This document shows positions 13,407 through 21,456 of a DNA stretch of 21,456 nt, in pieces; the first letter of the stretch is position 1; each line of letters starts with the position of its first letter. The notes under the pieces were generated by a model that had not been told where the DNA came from, made no database searches, and worked only from the letters and a program-made list of their open reading frames with translations. The DNA lies in NCBI GenBank assembly GCA_003545125.1, contig DQCI01000239.1:1-21456 (forward strand), given 5' to 3'. The stretch comes from Paracoccaceae bacterium (GTDB taxonomy: Bacteria > Pseudomonadota > Alphaproteobacteria > Rhodobacterales > Rhodobacteraceae). The position numbers and the translations under genes were made by a program.

Positions 13407-15428
13407 ATGGATGCCTCGACGCTGCGCCAAACCCACCCCGATCACTGGATGCGCGCCGCCGCAGTGCGGATGCTCGCCGTCGATGCGGTCCAGGCGGCCA
13501 ATTCCGGCCACCCCGGCATGCCGCTCGGCATGGCCGACGTCGCCACCGTGCTGTTCTCCAAGCACCTCACCTTCGACCCGAAAGCCCCGGACTGGATCGA
13601 CCGCGACCGCTTCGTGCTGTCCGCCGGCCATGGCTCGATGCTGCTCTACGCGCTCCTCCACCTCACCGGCTACGCCGACATGACGCTCGACGAGCTGAAG
13701 AACTTCCGCCAATGGGGCGCGAAGACCGCCGGCCACCCCGAATACGGCCACGCCCAGGGGATCGAGACCACCACCGGCCCGCTCGGCCAGGGCCTCGCCA
13801 ACGCCGTCGGCTTCGCGATGGCCGAGGAGGCGCTACGCGCCCGCTTCGGCAAACGCGTGCAGGACCACTACACCTACGTCATCGCCGGTGACGGTTGCCT
13901 GATGGAAGGCATCAGCCACGAGGCCATCGGGCTTGCCGGCAAACAGAAGCTGTCGAAGCTGATCGTGCTCTGGGACGACAACGACATCTCCATCGACGGC
14001 AACATCTCGCTCTCCGACATCACCGACCAGCGCAAGCGCTTCTCCGCCGCCGGCTGGCAGGTGCTCGACGCCGACGGCCACGACCCGGACGCGATCGACG
14101 CAGCGCTCACCGAGGCGAAAAACTCCGGCAAGCCGACCCTCATCGCCTGCAAGACCCACATCGGCTTCGGCTCCGCGGTGCAGGACACCGCCAAAGCCCA
14201 CGGCACGCCGCTCGGCCCCGACAATATCGCCGCCCTGCGCGAGACCTACGGCTGGCCCTATCCGGCCTTCGAGGTCCCGGCCGAGATCCGTGACTGGTGG
14301 ACGCAGGTCGGCGCCCGCGGCGCCGAGGCGCGCGACGCCTGGCAGAACCGCTTCGACGCGCTCACCGAGCAGCGCCAGAAGGAAATCACCCGGGTCTTCG
14401 ACGGCGCCGCGCCACGCCGGCTCAGCGCCACGATCAAGGCGCTGAAGAAGCAGATCTCCGAGGAAGCGCCCAAGGTCGCGACCCGCAAGGCGTCCGAGAT
14501 GGTGCTGGAAGTGGTCAACCCGATCATGCCCGAGACCATCGGCGGCTCGGCCGACCTCACCGGGTCGAACAACACCTACACCGGCGATCTCGGCATATTC
14601 GAGCCGGAGAACCGCAAGGGCCGCTACGTGCACTACGGCATCCGCGAGCACGGCATGGCGGCGGTGATGAACGGCCTGGTGCTGCATGGCGGTCTGCGGC
14701 CTTACGGCGGCACTTTCCTGGTGTTCACCGACTATGCCCGCGGCGCGATGCGGCTGAGCTCGCTGATGGGCGTGCCGGTCACCTACGTGATGACCCATGA
14801 CAGCATCGGTCTCGGCGAAGACGGCCCGACCCACCAGCCGGTCGAGCACCTGGCGATCTGCCGCGCGACCCCAAACTGCATGACCTTGCGCCCCTGCGAC
14901 ACGATCGAGACCGCCGAGGCCTGGGAACTGGCTCTGACGTCCGAGCGCACGCCCTCGGTGCTGGCGCTCTCGCGCCAGGGCCTGCCGACGCTCAGGACCG
15001 AGAACAAGGTCAAGAACCTCACCGCCCAAGGGGCTTACGTGCTCGCCGAGGCCGAGGCCAAGCGCCGGGCGATCCTGATCGCCACCGGCTCCGAGGTCGA
15101 GATCGCGATGAAGGCCAAGGTGCTGCTCGAAGACGCCGGGATCGGCACCCGCGTGGTGTCGATGCCGTCGATGGAGCTGTTCGCCGCGCAGGACGAAAAA
15201 TACCGCCGCAAGGTGCTGCCGGCTGGCCCCGTCCGGGTCGCCGTCGAAGCGGGTCTGCGCGCCGGCGGCTGGGACCGCTGGCTGCTCGGCGAGCGCGGCC
15301 GCGAAGCCAAGCAGGCCTTCGTCGGCATGGAAGGCTTCGGCGCCTCGGCGCCCGCGGAACGGCTCTACGAGGAATTCGGCATCACCGCCGAGGCCGTGGC
15401 CGGCAAGGTCAAGGCGCTCCTCGCCTGA
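13407..15428 (+). CDS. tkt: Transketolase
   Basis: This thiamine-diphosphate enzyme moves two-carbon ketol units between sugar phosphates in the pentose phosphate pathway (and Calvin cycle where present). The 673-residue protein is full length. The TPP/Mg site motif begins GDGCLMEG at G161. Substrate/cofactor-binding segments include SGHPGMPLG (H35) and [12 protein letters not shown]. The pyrimidine domain contains [13 protein letters not shown] with the conserved glutamate, and [19 protein letters not shown]-terminal transketolase domain ends the protein. AAGGAG seven bases upstream supports the ATG at 13407. The conserved small gene at 15473 follows after 44 bp and is probably cotranscribed. 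Nothing in the sequence says which pathway this copy serves; no Calvin-cycle genes are in the window. Confidence 0.99.
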   Translation: MDASTLRQTHPDHWMRAAAVRMLAVDAVQAANSGHPGMPLGMADVATVLFSKHLTFDPKAPDWIDRDRFVLSAGHGSMLLYALLHLTGYADMTLDELKNFRQWGAKTAGHPEYGHAQGIETTTGPLGQGLANAVGFAMAEEALRARFGKRVQDHYTYVIAGDGCLMEGISHEAIGLAGKQKLSKLIVLWDDNDISIDGNISLSDITDQRKRFSAAGWQVLDADGHDPDAIDAALTEAKNSGKPTLIACKTHIGFGSAVQDTAKAHGTPLGPDNIAALRETYGWPYPAFEVPAEIRDWWTQVGARGAEARDAWQNRFDALTEQRQKEITRVFDGAAPRRLSATIKALKKQISEEAPKVATRKASEMVLEVVNPIMPETIGGSADLTGSNNTYTGDLGIFEPENRKGRYVHYGIREHGMAAVMNGLVLHGGLRPYGGTFLVFTDYARGAMRLSSLMGVPVTYVMTHDSIGLGEDGPTHQPVEHLAICRATPNCMTLRPCDTIETAEAWELALTSERTPSVLALSRQGLPTLRTENKVKNLTAQGAYVLAEAEAKRRAILIATGSEVEIAMKAKVLLEDAGIGTRVVSMPSMELFAAQDEKYRRKVLPAGPVRVAVEAGLRAGGWDRWLLGERGREAKQAFVGMEGFGASAPAERLYEEFGITAEAVAGKVKALLA

Positions 15429-15472
15429 GCCTACCGCGACCGGCACGTACCCAGGAAAAGGCAAGGAACGAC

Positions 15473-15784
15473 ATGGATGATCCAACCGCCCGCTGGGTCC
15501 GGTTAGACACCGAACGCGCCTTCAGAGAGGCCTTCGCCGACAAGCGTTTTGCCGGCGAAGGCTTTCAATTCACGATCCACGCCGACGGGCGCCTGACCGG
15601 CCAGTTTGGCGCCGCGCGGCTCGACGGGCGTTGGCACTGGCGCGACGGCTATTTCTGCCGGACGGCCAGCCTCGACGGCGAAGACCTCGGCCTCGATTGC
15701 GAAATCATCGAATATCGACCCGGCGAAATGCGATACACCCGCGACAAGGGCGCGGGCGAACGAACGGTCGTGGCCTTCGGCTGA
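15473..15784 (+). CDS. Small conserved protein of the GYFCR/RGAG family (often mislabelled dihydrodipicolinate reductase)
   Basis: A 103-residue protein. Its C-terminal half (GRWHWRDGYFCRTASLDGED, then LGLDCEIIE, then MRYTRDKGAGE) matches a small family common in Rhodobacterales, whose members are usually secreted. That family is sometimes labelled dihydrodipicolinate reductase without basis. This copy has no signal peptide: it begins MDDPTARWVRLDTERAFREA and looks cytoplasmic. The two cysteines (in YFCR and LDC) are at the family positions. AAGGA is five bases upstream of the ATG at 15473. It follows tkt by 44 bp on the same strand and precedes palindrome array C. The function is unknown; the family link is from memory of the motif pattern. 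Confidence 0.8.
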   Translation: MDDPTARWVRLDTERAFREAFADKRFAGEGFQFTIHADGRLTGQFGAARLDGRWHWRDGYFCRTASLDGEDLGLDCEIIEYRPGEMRYTRDKGAGERTVVAFG

Positions 15785-15825
15785 CGCGGTGCGCCGAAGG
15801 GTGCATCGAGGCGCCGACCGGCGAG

Positions 15826-15890
15826 ACGGCGTTTCGAAACGCCGTGTCACGCGGTTTCGAAACCGCGTACCTCCCCGCGTTGAAATCGCG
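15826..15890. repeat. Palindrome array C: two perfect 20-bp palindromes plus a degenerate third
   Basis: C1 is ACGGCGTTTCGAAACGCCGT (15826-15845, centre 15835.5). C2 is ACGCGGTTTCGAAACCGCGT (15849-15868, centre 15858.5). Both are perfect palindromes, 23 bp apart. A degenerate third unit with CGCG ends (15876-15890) follows at the same spacing. The array lies between convergent genes. C2 is identical to unit D2 at 21106-21125. Confidence 0.9.
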
Positions 15891-15905
15891 TGCTCGGACC
15901 GGATG

Positions 15906-16301
15906 TCAGAACCGCGCAATCACGAACGGGTTCATCAAGATCACCGACAGGAAGATCGCGCCGAGCGTCAAGACTGCCAGGCTTTCGCCCGTCGTGCGGA
16001 CGTGGTTTCGCCGCCGATCACGCACCAGCTTGAAAACAAGTACCGCCATGGCGACGGGGAACAGGCCGAGGATCGGAAAGGGCGACAGATCCGGCCAGAG
16101 ATACGGCGGGCCGACTGATGCCCATTGCAGAGCGAACAGCGCCGCCGTGGCCGCACAAATGGCCAGGGAAAACTTGTCGCGTCCCCGTGCCGCCACGGCC
16201 AGGAACAAGAAAAGCAGCGGCGTCACCGCGAAATAGGCGGCCACGGCGGCGTTGAAGATCCCGAAACCCGCCCCGTCGAGGACCACGTCAGGCGGCATCA
16301 T
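15906..16301 (-). CDS. Four-helix membrane protein, unknown function
   Basis: A 131-residue protein with about four predicted membrane helices. These are FGIFNAAVAAYFAVTPLLFL, FSLAICAATAALFALQW, FPILGLFPVAMAVLVFKLV and SLAVLTLGAIFLSVILM. A basic loop (RDRRRNHVR) sits between helices 3 and 4 and is probably cytoplasmic. I recognise no named family. It lies three bases after the stop of the DUF808 gene on the same strand, so the two are probably one transcript with coupled translation. Only a weak ribosome site is visible, and a second ATG follows directly (MMPPDVVLD). Convergent with the small gene ending at 15784 across palindrome array C. Confidence 0.8.
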   Translation of the reverse strand: MMPPDVVLDGAGFGIFNAAVAAYFAVTPLLFLFLAVAARGRDKFSLAICAATAALFALQWASVGPPYLWPDLSPFPILGLFPVAMAVLVFKLVRDRRRNHVRTTGESLAVLTLGAIFLSVILMNPFVIARF

Positions 16302-16304
16302 ATC

Positions 16305-17279
16305 TCAATGTCCCGCGGTCTTCTTGCCCATCACCGCCGACACCGCCGGGCCGATCACCCGGGTCGAGAGCGGGATCAGCACGATCCCCCAGACAAGGCC
16401 GAACACCCCGTCCAGCGCCGCCGTGGTGGCCCAGCCCGCGAACCCGGCCCAGGCCGCGCCGACACCATGCGCCACCACTTCCGACAAGTGGTGGATGAAA
16501 TCGTAGATCGGGTGCCAGCCGAGATCGTTCAGCCCGTGCACGACGATATTGCCGCCGACCCAGAGCATCGCCGCGGTGCCCACGATCGTCAGCCCCTTCA
16601 TGAACTTGGGCATGCCCTTGACGAGCCCGCCCCCGACCGCGCGGGTCAGCCCGAGCCGGCCGCGTTCGACCATGCGCAGCCCGAGATCGTCCATCTTCAC
16701 CAGGATCGCCACCGACCCGTAGACCACCACGGTGATTCCGATGGCGACGACCGCCAGAACCGCCGCCTCCATCCAGAAGTTCGACGCCGGGATCGCCGCG
16801 AGCGAAATCGTCATGATCTCGGCCGAGAGAATGAAATCGGTCTTGATCGCGCCCGCAACCTTCTGCTCTTCGAGATGGGTCGGGTCGCCTTCGACATGCT
16901 CGGCCGCGTCGATCACGTGGTCATGCGGGAACAGAACGTGCCAGATCTTCTCGGCGCCCTCGAAACACAGATAACTGCCCCCCAGCATCAACAGCGGCGT
17001 GATCGCCCAGGGCGCGAAGTTCGACAGCAAGAGCCCGAGCGGCAGCAGGATCAGGAGCTTGTTGCGGACCGAGCCCCAGGCGATCTTGCCGACGATCGGC
17101 AGTTCGCGCGCCGGGGCAAAGCCGGTGACGTATTTCGGCGCCACCGCCGCATCGTCGATCACCGCGCCCGCCGCCTTGGCGCCGGCCTTGGCCGCCTGCG
17201 CCGCCACGTCATCGACGCTCGCCGCCGCCACCTTGGCGATCCCCGCCACATCGTCCAGAAGCGCCAGAAGTCCACTCAT
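16305..17279 (-). CDS. DUF808/YedI-type inner-membrane protein
   Basis: A 324-residue integral membrane protein of the DUF808 (YedI) family. The N-terminus MSGLLALLDDVAGIAKVAAA with VDDVAAQAAKAGAKAAGAVI is the family's conserved opening, followed by KYVTGFAPARELPIVGKIAW. Hydrophobic segments lie at roughly residues 74-104, 150-165, 168-192, 233-255 and 283-315. The conserved loop GGSYLCFEGAEKIWH (about 100-114) and EEQKVAGAIKTDFILSAEIM (about 137-156) match the family. AGGTGAG just upstream supports the ATG at 17279. It is divergent from mfd and followed by the small membrane-protein gene. The role is unknown; no transport motif is evident. Confidence 0.92.
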   Translation of the reverse strand: MSGLLALLDDVAGIAKVAAASVDDVAAQAAKAGAKAAGAVIDDAAVAPKYVTGFAPARELPIVGKIAWGSVRNKLLILLPLGLLLSNFAPWAITPLLMLGGSYLCFEGAEKIWHVLFPHDHVIDAAEHVEGDPTHLEEQKVAGAIKTDFILSAEIMTISLAAIPASNFWMEAAVLAVVAIGITVVVYGSVAILVKMDDLGLRMVERGRLGLTRAVGGGLVKGMPKFMKGLTIVGTAAMLWVGGNIVVHGLNDLGWHPIYDFIHHLSEVVAHGVGAAWAGFAGWATTAALDGVFGLVWGIVLIPLSTRVIGPAVSAVMGKKTAGH

Positions 17280-17564
17280 CTCTCACCTCGCCCACCGTTT
17301 CGGCCAAACTAGTGGATCGGCGCGCCTGAGCAAGCCCCGTCGGTCGGTCCGGGGCCGGCGCACCCCGGGGGGGCGCGGCCTCCCGGACCTGCGGTGGCGG
17401 GGCCGATGGATAGAGACATACCGCTGTCGGCCGCTGGCCCGTGCGCGCCTCGTCTTTGGTTGCCAAATACCTCGGGGGGACCGCGGGCCTGCCGCCCCCG
17501 GGAACGGCCGCAAGCATATCCATTCCCGGTTGATCCCGTCGCCCCCCGGGGGTACGCCCCCCCC

Positions 17565-20500
17565 ATGTCCGAAACGCGCCCCATCACCCTGTCGGGAGCC
17601 CCCGAGGGCTTTGACGCCTTGCTCATCGCCCGCGAGCTGGAAAAGACCGACCGCCCGGTCGTCCATATCGCGCGCGATGCCCGCCGCCTCGCGGCGATGG
17701 AAGCGGCGCTCGACTTCTTCGCCCCCGGCGTTCCGCGGCTCACCCTGCCGGGTTGGGATTGCCTGCCGTTCGACCGGGTCTCGCCGAACCCGGACGTCTC
17801 GGCGGCGCGGATGGCGACGCTCGCGGCCCTCACCCACGGCATGCCGACCGACCGCTTCATCCTGCTGACCACGGTCAGCGCCGCGACCCAGCGCATGCCG
17901 GCCCGCGAGGTGATCGCCGAGGCCAGCTTCTCGGCCCGCGTCGGCGACCGGATCGACGAAGCGGGTTTGCGCAGCTTCCTGGTGCGGATGGGGTTTTCCC
18001 AGGCGCCGACCGTCACCGAACCGGGCGACTTCGCGGTGCGCGGCGGCATCATCGACATCTACCCGCCGGGCGAGGCGGGCCCGGTCCGGCTCGATCTGTT
18101 CGGCGACACGCTCGACGGCGCACGCCGTTTCGACCCCGCGACCCAGCGCACCACCGAAAAGCTCAAGGTTGTGGACCTCGCCCCGGTTTCGGAAGTGATC
18201 CTTGACGACCCCGCGATCACCCGGTTCCGTCAAAACTACCGGATCGAGTTCGGCGCCGGCACCTCGGACGACCCGCTCTACGAGGCGGTGAGCGCAGGCC
18301 GCAAGCACCAGGGGCTCGAACACTGGTTGCCGTACTTCCACGACCGGCTCGAGACCCTGTTCGACTACCTCGCGAACGCCAGCTTTTTCCTCGACGACCA
18401 GGCGACCCCGGCGCGGCTCTCGCGCTGGGAGGGCATCGCCGACCAATACGACAGCCGCCGCGAGGCGATGGGGGCGAAGAACCGGCTCGACACAGTCTAC
18501 AAACCCTGCCCGCCCGGGCTGCTCTACCTCGACGACGCCGCCTGGACTGCGGCCACGACGGGCCTGCGGGTGATCGAACTGGCGGCACTTCCCCGCGCCA
18601 CCGGGCTCGGCGTCACCGACGGGGGGGGACGCATCGGGCGTAACTTCGCCCCCGAACGTCAGGCGGAAAAGGTAAACCTTTTCAGCGCCCTCGCGACCCA
18701 CGTGCGCGACAAACGAAAGCAGGGCGCGGTCGTCGTCGCCTCCTATTCCGACGGCGCGCGCGAGCGTCTCAAGGGGCTGCTCGCCGACGAAGACCTCACC
18801 GCCACCGCCGAGATCGCCGATTTCCGCGACCTGCCCGAAGCCGACACCGGCGAGACCGGCGAGACCGGCCCAAAGACAACGGGCGGCGTCTACCTCGCGG
18901 TCTGGCCGCTCGAGCACGGGTTCGAGGGTCCGGTCGGGGCGCAAAGCCTCACCGTCATCTCCGAACAGGACGTGCTCGGCGACCGTCTCATCCGCGCGCC
19001 GAAAAAACGCCGCAAGGCGGAGAACTTCCTCACCGAAGCGGGCGCGCTCAGCGCCGGCGACCTCGTCGTCCACCTCGACCACGGGGTCGGGCGTTACAAC
19101 GGGCTCGAGACGATCACCGCGGCGGGCGCCCCGCATGAATGCCTCGCCCTCGAATATGCCGGCGGCGACCGGCTGTTCCTGCCGGTGGAAAACATCGAGC
19201 TGCTCACCAAGTACGGCCACGACGAAGGCCTGCTCGACAAGCTCGGCGGCGGCGCCTGGCAGGCGAAAAAGGCCCGCCTCAAGGAACGCATCCGCGAGAT
19301 CGCCGACAAGCTCATCCGCCTCGCCGCCGAGCGCGCCCTGCGCAAGGCCCCGGTGCTGGAAGCGCCGCACCACGCCTGGGAGGAGTTCTCCGCCCGCTTC
19401 CCCTACCAGGAAACCGAGGACCAGTTCAGCGCCATCACCGACGTGGTCGACGACATCGCCGCCGGCAAGCCGATGGACCGCCTCGTCTGCGGCGACGTCG
19501 GCTTCGGCAAGACCGAAGTCGCCATGCGCGCGGCCTTCGTCGCCGCGATGGCGGGCATGCAGGTCGCGGTGATCGCCCCCACCACCCTGCTCGCGCGCCA
19601 GCACTACAAGAGCTTCGCCGACCGCTTCCGGGGCCTGCCCGTCCAGGTCGGCCAGCTCTCGCGTTTCGTGCCCGCACGCGAGGCCGAGCTCACCCGCGCC
19701 GGCATCAAGGACGGGTCCATGGACATCGTCATCGGCACCCATGCGCTGCTCGCCAAGGGCATCCGGTTTGACAATCTCGGCCTGCTCATCATCGACGAGG
19801 AACAACGCTTCGGCGTCGCCCACAAGGAACGGCTCAAGGCGCTGCGCTCCGACGTCCACGTGCTGACGCTGACCGCCACGCCGATCCCGCGCACCCTGCA
19901 AATGAGCCTCACCGGGGTGCGCGATCTCTCGATCATCGGCACCCCCCCGGTCGACCGGCTGTCGATCCGCACCTACGTGAGCGAGTTCGACACGGTGACG
20001 ATCCGCGAAGCGCTGCTGCGCGAGCACTACCGCGGCGGCCAGAGCTTTGTCGTGGTCCCGCGGATCAAGGATCTCCCCGAAATCGAGGATTTCCTGAAAA
20101 CCCAGGTGCCGGAGGTGACCCATGTCGTCGCCCACGGGCAGATGGCGGCGGGCGAGCTCGACCGGCGGATGAACGCCTTCTACGACGGCAAGTTCGACGT
20201 GCTGCTGGCCACCACCATCGTCGAATCGGGGCTCGACATCCCCACCGCCAACACCATGGTGGTCTGGCGCGCCGACATGTTCGGCCTTGCCCAGCTCTAC
20301 CAGATCCGCGGCCGGGTCGGGCGCGCCAAGACCCGGGCCTATTGCTACCTCACCACCAAGCCCCGCGCACCGCTCACCGAGGCGGCACAGAAACGGCTCA
20401 AGGTGCTGGGCTCGCTCGACAGTCTCGGCGCGGGCTTTGCGCTGGCGAGCCAGGATCTCGACATCCGGGGTGCGGGCAACCTGATCGGCGAAGAGCAGTC

Positions 20501-21074
20501 GGGCCAGATGAACGAGGTCGGCTACGAGCTGTACCAATCTATGCTCGAAGAGGCGATCGCCAAGATCAAGTCGGGTGAGCTTGAAGGCGTCACCGACACC
20601 GGCGAGACCTGGGCGCCGCAGATCAACCTCGGCGTGCCGGTGCTGATCCCCGCCGATTACGTGCCAGATCTCGACGTGCGCCTCGGCCTCTATCGCCGCC
20701 TGTCGTCGCTTTCGACCAAGGTGGAACTCGAAGGCTTCGCCGCCGAACTGATCGACCGGTTCGGGAAATTGCCCAAGGAAGTCAACACGCTGCTCTTGAT
20801 CGTGCGGATCAAGGCGATGTGCAAGAAGGCGGGCATCGCCCGGCTCGACGGCGGCCCGAAGGGGGCGACGCTCACCTTCCACAACGACAAGTTCGCCAAC
20901 CCCGCCGGGCTGGTCGAATACCTCCAGGCCCAGAACGGCCACGCCAAGGTCAAGGACAACAAGGTGGTGATCCGGCGCGACTGGGCCACCGACGCCGACA
21001 AGATCAAAGGCGCGTTCTCGATCGCCGTGGACCTCGCCGAGAAGGCCGGAACGGTGAAGCGCAAGACTGGATGA
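17565..21074 (+). CDS. mfd: Transcription-repair coupling factor Mfd
   Basis: Mfd displaces RNA polymerase stalled at DNA lesions and recruits UvrA for nucleotide excision repair. The 1169-residue protein has the UvrB-like N-terminal domain (to about 340), a variable linker, and the RNA-polymerase-interacting domain (GDLVVHLDHGVGRYNGLETI, about 500-570). The helicase motor has Walker A GDVGFGKT (643-650), DEEQ (744-747), TATPIPRTLQMSL, and motif VI GRVGRAKTRAYCYL. A TRCF C-terminal domain follows. Length is normal. The start at 17565 (MSETRPITL) is in family register; an in-frame opening from 17394 is GC-rich leader. The only SD-like sequence, GGGGG (17548-17552), is half of a CCCCC/GGGGG palindrome 12 bases before the ATG, so initiation may be weak. 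The linker carries a short repeat DTGETGETG. A palindrome array begins ten bases after the stop. Confidence 0.98.
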   Translation: MSETRPITLSGAPEGFDALLIARELEKTDRPVVHIARDARRLAAMEAALDFFAPGVPRLTLPGWDCLPFDRVSPNPDVSAARMATLAALTHGMPTDRFILLTTVSAATQRMPAREVIAEASFSARVGDRIDEAGLRSFLVRMGFSQAPTVTEPGDFAVRGGIIDIYPPGEAGPVRLDLFGDTLDGARRFDPATQRTTEKLKVVDLAPVSEVILDDPAITRFRQNYRIEFGAGTSDDPLYEAVSAGRKHQGLEHWLPYFHDRLETLFDYLANASFFLDDQATPARLSRWEGIADQYDSRREAMGAKNRLDTVYKPCPPGLLYLDDAAWTAATTGLRVIELAALPRATGLGVTDGGGRIGRNFAPERQAEKVNLFSALATHVRDKRKQGAVVVASYSDGARERLKGLLADEDLTATAEIADFRDLPEADTGETGETGPKTTGGVYLAVWPLEHGFEGPVGAQSLTVISEQDVLGDRLIRAPKKRRKAENFLTEAGALSAGDLVVHLDHGVGRYNGLETITAAGAPHECLALEYAGGDRLFLPVENIELLTKYGHDEGLLDKLGGGAWQAKKARLKERIREIADKLIRLAAERALRKAPVLEAPHHAWEEFSARFPYQETEDQFSAITDVVDDIAAGKPMDRLVCGDVGFGKTEVAMRAAFVAAMAGMQVAVIAPTTLLARQHYKSFADRFRGLPVQVGQLSRFVPAREAELTRAGIKDGSMDIVIGTHALLAKGIRFDNLGLLIIDEEQRFGVAHKERLKALRSDVHVLTLTATPIPRTLQMSLTGVRDLSIIGTPPVDRLSIRTYVSEFDTVTIREALLREHYRGGQSFVVVPRIKDLPEIEDFLKTQVPEVTHVVAHGQMAAGELDRRMNAFYDGKFDVLLATTIVESGLDIPTANTMVVWRADMFGLAQLYQIRGRVGRAKTRAYCYLTTKPRAPLTEAAQKRLKVLGSLDSLGAGFALASQDLDIRGAGNLIGEEQSGQMNEVGYELYQSMLEEAIAKIKSGELEGVTDTGETWAPQINLGVPVLIPADYVPDLDVRLGLYRRLSSLSTKVELEGFAAELIDRFGKLPKEVNTLLLIVRIKAMCKKAGIARLDGGPKGATLTFHNDKFANPAGLVEYLQAQNGHAKVKDNKVVIRRDWATDADKIKGAFSIAVDLAEKAGTVKRKTG

Positions 21075-21083
21075 GCCCGGGCG

Positions 21084-21149
21084 ACGCCGCTTGGAAGCGG
21101 CGTAAACGCGGTTTCGAAACCGCGTTCCCAAGGCGCTTCGAAGCGCCTT
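21084..21149. repeat. Palindrome array D: three tandem 20-bp palindromes after mfd
   Basis: D1 is ACGCCGCTTGGAAGCGGCGT (21084-21103), perfect except for a G/G centre. D2 is ACGCGGTTTCGAAACCGCGT (21106-21125), perfect. D3 is AAGGCGCTTCGAAGCGCCTT (21130-21149), perfect. Centres are 22 and 24 bp apart. Arm sequences differ between neighbouring units while self-complementarity is kept. The array starts ten bases after the mfd stop; no T tract follows. Confidence 0.92.
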
Positions 21150-21220
21150 CCCACCCCCCTGATTTGACGCAGCGCACCGCGGGCCCCGCCGACGATGATC
21201 GGGCCGCCAGGATCTTTCGG

Positions 21221-21456
21221 GTGGCGCGCATGATCTGGGCGTGGACCGGTTATGTCGTCATGGCAGCGGCGCTTTTCGCCCTTTTGTACCTGTCCGCCAT
21301 CCTCACCGGCTACAGGAGCGCCCTTGCCTGTGCGGCGTGCGGCCTTGGTATCACGTTGCCCCGGCCCGGGCCCGCCCAGGTCGCCGCGCTCGGCGGCTGG
21401 GGGCTGGCATTGCGCGCGCTGGCCGGCGCCCTCCTCCTGGTCGCGTCCTGGTCGCG
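21221..21456 (+). CDS. Start of an unrecognised membrane protein (partial, C-terminus outside window)
   Basis: An open frame runs to the window edge. It shows two membrane-like helices, YVVMAAALFALLYLSAILTG and ALRALAGALLLVASW, with a CxxC pair (ACAACG) between them. GTG at 21221 has AGGA (21209-21212) eight bases upstream and gives MARMIWAWTGYVV. An in-frame ATG at 21230 is the alternative with a weaker site, and the frame is open back to a TTG at 21164. The hydrophobic pattern supports a real gene over the opposite-strand frame. No family is recognised and the product is incomplete. Confidence 0.58.
   Translation, partial: MARMIWAWTGYVVMAAALFALLYLSAILTGYRSALACAACGLGITLPRPGPAQVAALGGWGLALRALAGALLLVASWS

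Noticed and set aside
13833..15485. A 550-codon minus-strand frame opposite tkt
   Set aside because: No recognisable domain and a composition typical of an antisense shadow; tkt is unambiguous.
16125..17312. A 395-codon plus-strand frame opposite the DUF808 gene
   Set aside because: R/H/D-rich shadow. The minus strand encodes clear membrane helices and the DUF808 N-terminus with a good ribosome site.
17283..21131. A 1282-codon minus-strand open frame opposite mfd
   Set aside because: It is the antisense shadow of mfd in high-GC DNA. The plus strand has all Mfd helicase motifs in order.
21084..21149. Array D as an ordinary Rho-independent terminator of mfd
   Set aside because: No T tract follows any of the three units, two are perfect palindromes with no natural loop, and the same architecture appears at three other places, one not next to a gene end.

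Overview
The window is GC-rich DNA (visibly around two-thirds G+C) with dense gene packing. Its gene content is typical of an alphaproteobacterium, most likely order Rhodobacterales. Pointers are the coiled-coil gene overlapping zapA, the small tkt-linked family with a GYFCR / RGAG signature, the class II cytochrome c with a membrane diheme cytochrome c, and RatA/Coq10, hpt and lipA in one neighbourhood. The species cannot be read from the sequence. No tRNA, rRNA, CRISPR array, insertion sequence or phage gene was seen.

Layout. 1-2347 (minus): most of glnE, cut by the window edge. 2348-2819: non-coding, with a pair of CTAG-centred palindromes. 2820-3281 (minus): a RatA/Coq10-type START-like protein, divergent from hpt (3383-3937). 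hpt is followed by a possible 9-codon leader peptide and a 62-residue membrane protein. 4377-5267 (minus): a LysR-type regulator, divergent from a class II cytochrome c (5402-5878) and a membrane-anchored diheme cytochrome c (6029-6922). 7200-8150 (minus): lipA, divergent from a beta-hydroxyacid dehydrogenase (8379-9260) whose upstream region carries a strong 28-bp GntR-like operator. 9513-9959 (minus): a GlcG/HbpS-type protein, divergent from a DUF1801 protein (10118-10501) and an SDR oxidoreductase (10628-11305). 11392-13034 (minus): an operon of coiled-coil protein, zapA and a DUF4336 protein. 13407-15784: transketolase and a small conserved protein. 15906-17279 (minus): two membrane-protein genes, the larger a DUF808/YedI protein. 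17565-21074: mfd. The last ~236 bases hold the start of an unrecognised membrane protein.

How the genes fit together. Most are core housekeeping: nitrogen regulation (glnE), purine salvage (hpt), lipoylation (lipA), the pentose phosphate/Calvin pathway (tkt), division (zapA) and transcription-coupled repair (mfd). The accessory flavour comes from the LysR/cytochrome pair, the dehydrogenase with its operator, and the GlcG-like/DUF1801/SDR group.

The most interesting non-gene structure is a dispersed family of tandem palindrome arrays (2562-2603, 6993-7060, 15826-15890, 21084-21149). Each array has two or three units of about 20 bp, centred 22-25 bp apart, with a TTC/GAA or related core. Arm sequences differ from unit to unit, yet self-complementarity is nearly always kept. 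All four arrays lie in intergenic DNA, mostly just 3' of genes. I do not recognise them as a named repeat family; they are the best candidate here for something undescribed. Other points of note are two neighbouring genes with independent 12-bp in-frame tandem repeats in loop regions, the duplicated MNFN start region after hpt, and the GntR-like operator overlapping a TATACT -10 box.
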